A DNA stretch of 64,000 bases, from NCBI GenBank assembly GCA_963921935.1, contig OY998178.1, positions 41,718,951 through 41,782,950 on the forward strand, given 5' to 3'. Under the pieces are notes generated by a model. The model was not told the DNA's origin. It worked only from the letters and a program-made list of their open reading frames with translations, and did no database searches. Of the stretch, positions 1 to 10,312 are shown piece by piece; within the stretch, counting starts at the first letter, position 1, and every line of letters starts with the position of its first letter. This stretch comes from Galeruca laticollis (taxonomy: Eukaryota; Arthropoda; Insecta; Coleoptera; Chrysomelidae). A program made the translations under genes and the position numbers.

Positions 1-185
1 TCTTGTTGTTTCGTGATTTTTGTTAATGCCATTTTTTTTCATGGTTTTTATTTGCCTTGAATAATGTCAAACAACGTGCAAGATTCATCACATGCAATAT
101 TTTGACCTTGCAATAAATTGCATGCAATTACTTGCAGATTGTATTGCTTCATATCAAGCTGCCGTAACTGTGGTTCATGTGCAAC
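1..185. other. Left flank, nothing recognised
   Basis: AT-rich sequence before the first hAT insertion. I see no coding signal or terminal repeat in it. It is the pre-insertion target locus of hAT-1 and resumes at 2988. Confidence 0.5.
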
Positions 186-193
186 TAAAGATC
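186..193. repeat. Left 8-bp target site duplication of hAT-1
   Basis: TAAAGATC lies immediately before the left terminal repeat and recurs exactly at 2980-2987. An 8-bp duplication is the hallmark of hAT insertion. Confidence 0.93.
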
Positions 194-694
194 TAGAGAT
201 GGTCGTTTTTATAATAACGTTATTGGCATCGGATGCCAGTAAACGATGCCGGTATCGGATATTAAAATATCGAATAACGGATTTGCGATGCGAACATATC
301 GATTAACAAATTTGTAAATTGCGATAATGATTATGTCGTGTTATCCAAATCCCACTATACCGAATCGCGACGATCATAATCGAACGTATCGAAACGATGA
401 ACGATGCAGACGTGTAGTTCTACACTGTAGAACGATTGATAGTGTATTATGTGTTGCCTATCTTATTAAAATTGTATACGTAATTTTAGCATAGGGCTAT
501 TTGCTATTGCTGGTAAGTATGGAATCTATCTACTCATTCATTACTTAATCAATAGATGTCGCATTCATTTTGTGAATTCCAAATTAAAATTATTTAGAAC
601 TGCATCAGTATCCAGTAAAAAGTTAAAAAAAGTGGTTATAGAGTTTAAGTAGTGTTGGAGTTTATAAGTTTAGTTTTTATTTTAATCTAGAATA

Positions 695-2632
695 ATGAAA
701 AGACAAAGAAGTAATAACCCTCTTTGGCAACATTATGAAAAAATAGATGAAGGCATTGCAATTTATAATTATTTCAATCAAAAAATTAATTACAGATCAA
801 CCACAGGCAATTTACGATCACATATGAAAAAAAACACGCTCATATTTTGGCAGCAGCCGAAAATATGTCTTTCATACAAGAGTCTACATCTACAGCAGCA
901 TCTACATCAGCAGCAACCACATCTGCAGCATCTACATCTACAGCATCTACATCTACAGCACCTACATCTACAACTACTCATAAAATAAAACCTGATATCG
1001 AAACTGAAGTACCTTCAACAAGTGTTTCTGGTCCCAAAATTGAACGCCAAAGAACGATTCACTCTTTTATCCCCAAAAAAATATCTCTTGAAGAAAGAAA
1101 AACGAATAAACCGTGACCTGCTGAATTTATTTATTAAGGATATTCAACCTTTTAGTATAATGGAAGATAGTGGGTTTAGAAATTTTTTACGATGGATTTC
1201 AGGGTACGATCCTCCTTCAAGAAAAACAATTTCGGCATCTTTGATACCTGCACTTTATCAAAAGACCTTAAACGAGTGCAAAACAATGGTGCAAAGTGAT
1301 ATAGAGTCTATTTGTGTAACCACTAGCTGCTGGACATCTAAAGCCAATGAAAGTTTTATTGCGGTTACTGGCCACTACATAAGCAAAGATTTCATATCTA
1401 AGTCTATTTTATTAAGCTGTAAAGGTTTTCCAGGAAGTCACACTGCTAAAAATCTTGCAAACGAGTTAAGAAATATTGTGAGTGAGTGGGAACTAACAAA
1501 TAAAGTTAATTTTGCTATATCAGATAATGCCCCTAACATCGTCAATGCGATAAAAGTTGAGCTTGGTTGGAAACACTATGAATGTTTTGGACATTCCATA
1601 AATTTAATTGTGCAAGATGCTGTTCTATTAGTTAAACATTCCATCGAAATTGTCAAAAATATAGTTTCCCATTTTAAGAGAAGCTCGCAAGCCCTGGAAA
1701 AACTGCTAGACTATCAAATAAAGCACATGGAAATTGAAGAGCCCAAACGATTAATCCAGGATGTATATACACGTTGGAACTCAACGTATTATATGTTAAA
1801 ACGATTTGTAGAACTCTATGAAGCTATAAAATCAACAATGGCTGTTACTAATCGCGACTGGCCTATTATAACAGAGGAAGAATGGACTATGTTTCGACTC
1901 TTAGTGGATGTGCTAGCACCATTTGAAGAGGTGACCAGTTCTCTAAGCGGTGAAAAATATATTACTGGAGGACTAGCTATTGTTTTAAAAAACTGTCTTA
2001 GTAATGCTTGCCAAAACTTTTTAGATCAAGACGAATACGTCCAGTTTACGGTAGTTCAAGAGATTATTCTTAAATTAAAAACGGGCATTGAAGAAAGATT
2101 TCATAACATAGAAAAAAGTAAAACTCTTGCCCTTTGTACCTTCTTGGATCCACGATTTAAATTAATGGGTTTTAACAATGATAGCGACAAAGCTGTAATA
2201 AAAAAACACTGCCAATAATTAATGGTAAGTTATATTAACAAAAACATGCACCTTCATCCAAGTACCGTCGAGGAAAAGGTTGAACTGAAGAAGAGTGTCT
2301 GGAATACTCTAGACCAATTGATTCAGGACTCTAAAGCTCCTGGGACTCCCCTATCAAAAGCAATCCGAGAGTTAAATTTGTACCTGGAGGACGAACTGTT
2401 ACCTCGACAATCAAATTCGGGGCAATGGAACGATCCAACCGAGTGGTGGAAGCAACATTCCAAGGTATATTCAGTTTTGTCCCGAATATATCGTGAACAA
2501 TGCAACATAGTAATTACATCTGTTCCATGTGAACGTATATTTTCAAAAACGGGATATATAATAAGTGACCGCCGAAAAAGACTTTCTAGTACAAAGCTAG
2601 AACAGCTTATATTTTTAAACGCTAATTTATAA
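695..2632 (+). pseudogene. hAT transposase pseudogene (ZBED-like)
   Basis: Degenerate transposase of the BED-finger hAT type. The N-terminus (695-835) aligns with a BED zinc finger, but the two expected cysteines in AIYNYFNQK read Y and F, so zinc binding is lost. A Ser/Thr/Ala-rich low-complexity linker follows (880-980). The RNase H-like core starts near 1130. The first catalytic Asp, expected in TTDCWTS, is Ser here (TTSCWTS), while the second (ISDNAPNIV) is kept. The C-terminal dimerisation domain (2240-2632) contains VPCERIFSKTG. Reading frame changes occur at the A-run near 825-832 and near 1105, and an in-frame TAA lies at 2216-2218. Family assignment is firm; inactivity is inferred from the lesions. 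Confidence 0.9.
880..985 (+). repeat. ACATCTACAGC-type low-complexity repeat
   Basis: Short imperfect tandem units of ACATCTACA and GCATCTACA inside the hAT-1 reading frame, encoding a Ser/Thr/Ala linker between the BED finger and the transposase core. Confidence 0.7.
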
Positions 2633-2979
2633 AAAAAATAATTGTATTTTGTCTCATAATTTGTTTTTTCTGTTTGTTTTTATATGTTGTTTAGGTTTAC
2701 TTATTTTTATTTCAATAAATTGACTATTGTTGTAATATTCATCAAATTTCATTATTGTTTTATCTCTTCCTGTTTTACTTTATTATTTATTAGATAGGTA
2801 CCCATATCGAATTACAGTTAATCTGTCATTTTTGCTCTTGCTTTTTGCCGGCAAAGTTTAGTTCGAAACGAAATCAACAATGTTTCTTAACGATGCCGAT
2901 AACGATACCGATAACGGATGCCAAAATCTAAATATCGATGCGCATCGATTCCAAAAATATCCGAAAACGCCCATCTCTA

Positions 2980-2987
2980 TAAAGATC
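2980..2987. repeat. Right 8-bp target site duplication of hAT-1
   Basis: TAAAGATC, an exact copy of 186-193, directly after the right terminus. Confidence 0.93.
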
Positions 2988-3036
2988 CCTCTCGCTGCAG
3001 TTATCACGCCGCCGTGTGGCCGTAAACGCGAAATTT

Positions 3037-3086
3037 AAACAGGGTACGATTTAGGAGCAGGTACGATTTAAGCGTATTCACCCTAC
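3037..3086. repeat. Remnant of a Tigger terminus
   Basis: Contains GGGTACGATTTA, GGTACGATTTA and CACCCTAC in the same order and spacing as the right end of Tigger-2 at 34165-34214. I read it as the decayed right terminus of a related Tigger copy. No transposase adjoins it. Confidence 0.5.
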
Positions 3087-3388
3087 GTACAATAACAACT
3101 AAGCTCAGCAGAGCCGCGATCAGGGGGTGTGCACTTATACTTATTAAAAAAGATACGCGTTCTTCGCGCCATCTATATTTGTCACGAAGAACAAGTCACT
3201 TCAGTTGCGTTAGGCTGAATAGACCTAGTAGCTGTGGCCTTCAAATTGTGGAAGAATTTCGGTCGCGTTCGATCTCGTTCGTTAATCTCTTTGACATCCA
3301 CAGACAAATAATTGGGGTTAGGCACTTAAAGTTTGCCATCATTGTTGTTCGGTTATTAATTTATTTTATTTTATTGATTTAATTCAAA

Positions 3389-3690
3389 ATGCCAGCGCCT
3401 AGGGAGCGTATTGTTCCCAATTGCTGTAACCAAGATCAAGATGCTCCAAGGTAGGTTATAAATATCATTAATAGTTAAAAGAGTAATTTATAATAATATT
3501 TCATAGATATTTTATTCCCGCGGATGAGCATATAAAAAATATTTGGTTGTAACGAATCAATAATCCCAGTTTATTTATTCAGCCAAGAAGCATTTTAAGG
3601 GGGAAAGTAGTTTCTGGTACTCATTTTTTGGATGTATGTAAAGAAGGGGGAAAACTAAAAAAAGTTGCACTTCCTGTTTTAAATTTACCT
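3389..3690 (+). pseudogene. THAP-like domain remnant, two exons
   Basis: Exon 1 begins at ATG 3389 (MPAPRERIVPNCCNQDQ) and meets a GTAGGT donor near 3452. A second exon starts after ATAG near 3507 and reads YFIPADEHIKNIW, a stop, then VVSGTHF and KLKKVALPVLNLP. The order (N-terminal Cys, FIP motif, W, xxHF, AVP-like box) resembles a THAP zinc finger. The Cys before HF is Gly and one in-frame TAA interrupts it, so it is probably a dead exon of a THAP gene or THAP-bearing transposon. Confidence 0.4.
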
Positions 3691-4773
3691 TGTAAGCATT
3701 TTATTGTAATACTATCAGATTTAAACTATTATGTATATTGTTTTTGTAGATTTCTTTGCTGGGGATAATTCGAAGAAAGTTGCTTTTCCTTTCCAATTAA
3801 ACCACAAAATATGGTTGCAAGTACTCCAAAAATAAAAAGTATGACATTAATTATAAAATCTGTTAGATATGTATGTAATACGATTTTTTGTAGAATTATA
3901 CTGTAAACTCAATTTGAACTAAGTTGTTGCAGCCTTTCCCCATTCTTAGAAATTATAAATCAATCGAATTTAAATTTTCCGCCATATCACGCATAGATAA
4001 ATACTTTTAATACACAATTTGAATTTACCACCATTTAAAAGCTAGAATCGACGACAGAACCCTTCTTTTAGTTTTTTGTGACAAATAAAGATGGCAGCAC
4101 ATCTGCCGAGGCATTTTTTGTCAGTGAGTTGCCCATCTTACCTCTATCCTCTATTATTTGTCTGTGGCCGCGATGTCGTGTCGTTCTCCAATGGAACTGT
4201 TCAGTTTAGTTTAAAGAACTAGTTCACGGAACAGTTTGCAGCAACCAATTCCGAGGAACCTGTTCCGTTCTTTCTGTAACAACTCTAGTCGTTCCAGTAT
4301 GTTTATTTATTTCAGTAGTAAAGACAATTATTTATTTCACTCACTTGTGAAGAAAATGATTTTCTTTGCTCACTATTTCAAGTTGAATCATAATTAATTT
4401 TGATCACGATTGTGGAAAAATGTTTGTATTTTGTTAGATGGAATTTATAACTCAATGCATTATTACGGACCGAATTTTGTTAATTGATTTAAACTCGATA
4501 AAATTTTAATTCAAGTAGACTTATTTCTACGTAAATTAAAAATTGGAAAACCAGTTTCCATACCTATTAAAATGGCGACAAATGCTTTAGTCGGTAAATG
4601 TGTTAAAAAGAGCTGCAAAATATTTCATTTGATATGAGAAAAAAAATAAGTTGGGTCAATTTTGAGTGAGACATTAGATTTTAAGTTTGGAGTCTAAGTA
4701 TCAGAAAAGGCTTGTTGAAGAAACTAGCATTATACGATCAAAAGGAATACAGAAATAATTTGATAATGCCACA
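3691..4773. other. No gene recognised
   Basis: AT-rich sequence with many stops in all frames between the THAP-like remnant and the MADF-like fragment. I see nothing supportable in it. Confidence 0.4.
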
Positions 4774-5030
4774 CTATTTAAAAAAACGTCTACTGTTTAT
4801 TTGCCAAAAGAGCTTTGGAGCATAAACTTCCTCTGTGCTCATTCCACTTTTCTTTGACTTACAAAGCTGCAAATGTTCCTTTTTGTTCTTTGTTATGATC
4901 GTCTTGACTATATTTTTATAATACTTAGCCGCAGCGAGGCCAGTATTATGCATTTCTCTTACCATACACTTTAGGTATGCATTTTCACTTACATCCTCTC
5001 GGTGATTCCAAGGCGATAAAGTTCCAAAAA
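4774..5030 (-). pseudogene. MADF-like domain fragment
   Basis: The minus strand reads through about 80 residues ending KSKKSGMSTEEVYAPKLFW and RRFF. A basic KSKKSG stretch, then an acidic EEVY, then P-x-LFW resembles the C-terminal half of MADF (Myb/SANT-like) DNA-binding domains, which insects have both as host factors and as Harbinger accessory proteins. The N-terminal tryptophan region is not convincingly present. No neighbouring exon was found. Confidence 0.4.
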
Positions 5031-5182
5031 TTTTGAATTAACACTTCCAGACCACTTAATAATAAATTTTTATTAAATCTCAGAACGCGCGATGAAGCCA
5101 CAGAAAATAATTACTCTTGATGGAGCGAGGTAAAAATTGATTGAGAGGGGGTATGTCGCTAAAATATTTTTTGCACCCGTGC

Positions 5183-5206
5183 GCCTAAGAGCCTAACCCG
5201 CCCCTG
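5183..5206. repeat. Possible orphan hAT right end
   Basis: The stretch ends in AACCCGCCCCTG, which looks like a hAT right terminus (CAGGGGCGGGTT in reverse). I could not find a matching left end or 8-bp duplication, so this is a weak call. Confidence 0.2.
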
Positions 5207-7341
5207 ATAAAGACAACGCAATGTACCGCACCAGGGCCGCGCCGACTATGTGGCGAATGTGTGCAAAACACACAGACGGCCAAGTCAAGGGGCGGCAAAA
5301 CAGCTAGACCAGACACTTGACTAACCGTCTCTCTCTTCACTAACGCCAACGCTGCTCGAAGTGATGATCTTTTTATGACACCGACGCCGACTGCCGACTG
5401 CCGACGGCACGTGTTGCTTTGTCGGTACTTGATTCTATTTAGCGGCAGCGGCTAGATACAAAGGGTAAAAAAGTCGGAAACCCTACAAAAGTGAAAATGA
5501 ATATAAATTTGTGTTGATTTTGCAGAAAGGGTCATTTCTCATTTCAATTTATTCTTTAAACAAGAACCAGTTTCTGTATATTTCCATATTTTCAATTAAG
5601 TTAGTAGCGTAGTGGAGATTTAAAAGTTTGTGAATTCATTTAATTGTAAAAATGGTAAGTAACTATCAAAGTATTAATACAAGCCTGTGACAACACTAAT
5701 ATGATTAATTACCTAATTATCACCTTTGATTTGAATATGAAATTTTCTGTTTAAGGACAGAAAAAGAAAACGACTATCAGGTTACCAATATCACTAACAA
5801 AGACAGCAGAGATGGAAGCGAAGGAAAAAATAGCCGATTCTTTGAAAAAATATTTGAAGCCGTCAGAAAAACAAACAAGTAGTTTTCCTGAGCTTGAGAA
5901 TACCGGCAATGATGCTCGCCCTAGTTGCTCTTCAAATACCTCGTTTGTTTCTGATAGAGAGACAAATGTTAACCAGGAACATAATATTGAAAATCTTGCC
6001 TTCGCATCAGCATCAGATGTAGATGTATCAATTTCCAATTCCATCGTAATATCTGATGATCCTGGAGAATGGCCTGAAATAATTACATTTACAGCTGTTT
6101 TCTCCTAGCTATTTTTATCGGAACCTCACCAATGGAGAGAAGGTTAAAAGAGAGTGGCTTATGTAGATACTCTATATCAAGAGATTCGGTTTACTGTTTC
6201 TGCTCTAAACTTTTTGGTAAGTCTTTAACTAGCTTGTCTAATAGGGAAAGGTGTTCTGATTGGAAACATTTGTCACTAGTACTAAGCAGACACGAAAAGA
6301 GTAACTCTCATAAAAACAATATCGGATCTAGGTTAAATTTGTCAACTATGGTATCTAAGGGAGTTGCTATGAATCAGAGTCAATTACGTTTATTGGATGT
6401 AGAAAAAAACTACTGGTATCGTATAATTGAAAGAATAATTTCAGCAATACAGTTTTTATGTCGCCAATGTCTAGGTTTACGTGGTTCATCTAGCAAATTG
6501 TATGAAAATAATAATGGAAATTTCTTAAAATTAATAGAAACGGTCTCAAAATTTGATTTGTAATGGAGGAGCATGTTCGTCACACACATAAAAATCAAAG
6601 CAATGGTATTATCGTAACGAGAAACTATTTAGGTGATAAAATTCAAAATGAATTGATCGATTTAATCGGTTTAAAAATTAGAAATACTATTTTAGATCTA
6701 GTAAGAAAATATAAATATTATTCTATAATTCTCGACTGTACACCAGATGTGAGTCATACGGAGCAATTAAGTGTAATTTTGAGGTTTGTTGTATTAAATG
6801 AGTTAACGAAAAGAATTGAAATACGTGAACATTTCATTCAGTTTCGTCCTATTACTGATTCTACTGGTGCTGGTTTATGTAACTATGTGACAGATTTGTT
6901 GCTAAAACTGAATTGAAGTATATCTACACGATTTGCGCGGTCAAGGATACGATAATGGTGCAAATATGCGCGGATTACATAGTGGCTTACAGACTCTAAT
7001 CTTAAATATAAACCCGCGAGCATGTCTTGTTCCTTGTTCAACGCACTCGCTAAATTTAGCTGTAAATGATGCTGCTAAGATTTATTTGTTTTTTTCTGCA
7101 TCAACGAAAAGATGGTCAATTTTAAAAACGTACATTTCAGATTTAACATTAAAACCACTATCTGATACACGCTGGTCCAGTAGAATAGACGCTATTAAAC
7201 CTTTGAGATATCAGATTGGGCAAGTTTATGATGCTCTTTTCAAAGTAATAGAAGCATCCACGTCTTCAAAAGATTTTACCACATCACACCTAGTTTGTTT
7301 GGAGAGCCCAAACAAAATAAAAATAAACGGTTTTAAAGATT

Positions 7342-8099
7342 GAACAATATTCTATAATAAAATTGTTACTTTTATACACTTCGGGGGATGTATCGTGCTA
7401 ACAAACCGAAATTTCTCCAAAAATAACCAAAAATTTAGTATATCTGGATTTATAGGACCCGCTGTACTCGCTCTAGTCAACTGAAAATCGATAGAGTACA
7501 TCCGTGAGACACCTTGAACAATATTCAATCATAAAATTGATCAATCGTATACTCTCTGGAGGCTGTATCGTGCTAACAAACTGAAAAGTCTTCAAAAATG
7601 ACAAGAATTTGGTACTTCAAGTACCATAGCACCCGTTGTACTGGCTGTAGTGAGCTGAATATCAATAGGCTTCATCTTTAAGACGCTCTGAATAATATCC
7701 AATCATAAAATTGGTCAATTGTATACACTCCGGAGGCTGTATCGTGCTAACAAACTAAAACTTCTCCAAAAATGACAAAAATATCGTCCTTAAAGTACTG
7801 TAGCACCTGTTGCACTGGCTTAAGTGAGCTGAATATCAATAGGGTTCATCTTTGAGACGCTCTGAATAATATCCAGTCATAAAATTGGTGACTTGTTGAA
7901 CACCGGAGGCTGTATCGTGCTAACAAACTGAAATTTCTCAAAAAATGACAAAATGTCGTACTTCAACTATCATAGCACCCGTTGTACTGGCTCTGGTGAA
8001 CTGAAAATCAATAGGGTTCATCTGTGACATGTCCTTAACAATATTCAATCATAAAATTGCTGACTTATTGCACTCCGGAGGCTGTATCGTACTAACAAG
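7342..8099. repeat. 174-bp tandem satellite inside hAT-2a
   Basis: The anchor GAACAATATTC / GAATAATATCC recurs at 7342, 7516, 7690, 7864 and 8036, spacings of 174, 174, 174 and 172 bp. Each unit also holds CATAAAATTG, a CTGTATCGTGCTAACAA box and CACCCGTTGTACTGG. About 4.4 copies. The block lies between two stretches that are contiguous in hAT-2b (about 30593-30605), so it is a secondary insertion. Confidence 0.88.
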
Positions 8100-8116
8100 A
8101 CTTGCAAGGAAAAGTG

Positions 8117-8144
8117 GCCGACGACAACGACGACGACGACGACA
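8117..8144. repeat. (GAC)n microsatellite
   Basis: An imperfect GAC/ACG triplet run immediately after the 174-bp satellite. It is followed by a non-coding T-rich stretch up to the point (about 8298) where homology with hAT-2b resumes. Confidence 0.8.
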
Positions 8145-9424
8145 TACACACAGGATTTTTTTCTAAAAACCGTTTTTTCGTGTTATTGTTGATGGAAAAC
8201 GTGAAAATAACTCAAAAAAAATTTTCAAAATTCCAACTTTTTTTGTGGTACCTAAACCAATACTTTTCTCGCATATAGATAGGTTGGGCGGAAAAGTAAC
8301 ATCTCTAACAGACTTAAGAAGTGATAAAGGATTTAATCAAATTCTTGTTGACGTCAGAGAACTGGCAGAAGAATTAGAAATTGCGCCTACTTTTCCATCG
8401 GCACAAACTGTTCGGCAAAAAAAAATAAAAAACAGTTTGATTATGAAAGTAATGACGAACCAATAATCGACCCTAAAATGCATTACAAAGTGAACGTATT
8501 TTTTTCTATATTAGATACAATCTTATCATCTCTTGATGAAAGATTTAAGGGATTGGACCGATTCAACAATATTTTTGGATTTGTTTATAAAATATTTAGC
8601 TTAACTCAAGAAGAATTAAAGAAATCTTGTGCAAATTTAGCATTACATTTGAAAGACGAATGACGTAAAGAATCGGATATTGACGCAATTGACTTTTTTG
8701 ATGAAATTAATTGTTTAAAATGTCACATGCCAGAGCCAGAGGAAAATGATTTAGACCCCCAAGTGATTCTTCAATACATTTTAGAAAATCAATTAATTTC
8801 GACGTTTCCAAATATTGCAGTGGCTATTCGAATTTTTTTAACACTACCAGTATTCGTAGCAGCGGGGGAAAGGTCCTTAAGTTGATAAAAACATTTTTAA
8901 GATCGAGTATTGCACAAGAAAGACTTAGCCATTTAGCAATTATGTCCATAGAAAGTGACATTATGGATTCTATTCCATTCGACGAGTTAATTAAAGATTT
9001 TGCCGAAAAAAAGGCAACTATTATAAACATTTTTTATTTGTTTTGGTACTTTCTGAGATTTTTATTTTTACTTTTTTAATTCTCATCTCTCACCGAAGTA
9101 GAAATACAGTCAAATATTCACCGCTAAATAGCGATTAACTTTACAAAAATGATCTCACTGTCAGACGGGCTCGTCCGTACAAGTTAATCCTCAAAGTGAC
9201 GAATTTGGTGATAGATCTCTCGATTTTTTAGTCTGATTGTTCACTGCTTTCTGCTTTATATTGTATGTTTAGAATGAATGTCATGTAAGTATATTATATA
9301 TGTCTAATATCGAAATTAAATATAATTATTAGCATTTATTTAATTTTAATTTTATTTATTACCTTACCTATGTATCAGTTTTTAGCTAAAGGGGGTAAGG
9401 AGTGACGATTTTTTAAATGTTAAA

Positions 9425-10312
9425 CGACCTCAACTTCATAATAGGTAGGTACACCTATAATAAACTATTATGTCTAGATATTACCTAAGATATGTCCCTC
9501 TAAGCCTAAAAGAGTGAGGAGGGCGTATACCTTATAGGACAGGGGAACGGAAACGACTGTAGCTTATGGCTGACATAGCGTACGATGCGAGAGCCAATAG
9601 TTGAATTTTTGTCCACCAAGATGGCCGATTTCTTTGTTTGAAACTTGTGAGGATAGCATATTCTACTAAATAACAAAGTTGATATCGGATCCGTGAGGTG
9701 TTAAACAATTTATTTTTAAAAATAATTAATTCAATGTAATAACATTAATTAATTAAGCATTAAATATAAATAATAAACAAACCTGAATAATATAACCATA
9801 GTCCATAATCACAATTAATTTATTGGACATAAAACTATATATCTTTCATTTTTAAAAAAGAAGAAGAGACCGATTAATATTCAACTGGGACTGTTGAAAT
9901 ATTTCGTTTTTTTCGTATCAGGCGAATATGAGAGAAAGGATTGTAATAGATTTTACCATGCATGTAGGTACCTACCTAGCTATGCAAATTGGGAGTAATA
10001 TGTAAGTATATATTAGCAAATATACTTTGTATAACATAAACCACATTATTTTGGTTTTAGACTACGTAATTAAATATTGAAATATTGGTCTCGAAATTAT
10101 GTTTCTTATATTAGAACCAAACTATAATGTTAAGACTCTTGTACGTAGGTATGTAGTATGTACATACTTTTAGTAATTTACTATATTATTAAACGTGTAA
10201 ACAATCGTGAATTATGTGTTAACGATGTGCTTGTTCATTTCCTTTGGTTTAGTTTAATAAGAAAAAAATCATCAACCGGTTTTTAATGTAGGGAAGAGGC
10301 GTACAAAACGTA
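9425..10312. other. No gene recognised
   Basis: Unassigned AT-rich sequence between the broken end of hAT-2a and Tigger-1. It contains TAGGTACCTACC-type motifs near 9964. No coding potential seen. Confidence 0.45.

Larger units (their letters stand above)
194..2979 (+). mobile_element. hAT-1 DNA transposon, complete ends
   Basis: A 2786-bp hAT element. The left end reads TAGAGATGGTCGTTTT and the reverse complement of the right end reads TAGAGATGGGCGTTTT, one mismatch in 16 bp. Exact TAAAGATC duplications flank it. Both subterminal regions contain repeated ATCGATA and CGATAACGGATGCC-like motifs, the kind of clustered site hAT transposases bind. The single gene inside (695-2632) is broken by frameshifts and a stop, so the copy is non-autonomous today. 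Confidence 0.92.
5652..9033 (+). pseudogene. hAT transposase pseudogene (DUF4371/ZMYM1-like)
   Basis: The original start is probably ATG 5652, directly followed by a GTAAGT donor, with the second exon after AAG near 5754 (DRKRKR). Pieces in order: Ser-rich N-terminus ending DDPGEWPE (5812-6108); a TTF-type zinc-finger region with VYCFCSKLFG and CSDWKHLSLVLSRHE (6132-6563); the transposase core with IILDCTPDVSHTEQLS (6563-6916), DNGANMRGLHSG and CSTHSLNLAVNDA (6933-7343); after the satellite insertion the rest of the core (8290-8660); and the dimerisation domain (8730-9033). Multiple frameshifts, stops and deletions make it inactive. hAT-2b supplies the colinear comparison. Confidence 0.85.
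5232..9424 (+). mobile_element. hAT-2a, right end missing
   Basis: Starts with CAGGGCCGCGCCGACTATG, identical to the left end of hAT-2b at 25320. It stays colinear with hAT-2b until 9424 (34380s in the other copy) and then diverges before the right terminal repeat, so this copy is truncated or interrupted there. TACCGCAC (5224-5231) would be its target duplication, but no partner is visible. Relative to hAT-2b it has a roughly 47-bp deletion near 7082, a roughly 130-bp deletion near 7290, a 9-bp deletion near 8875 and an inserted satellite block (about 7323-8297). Confidence 0.85.
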
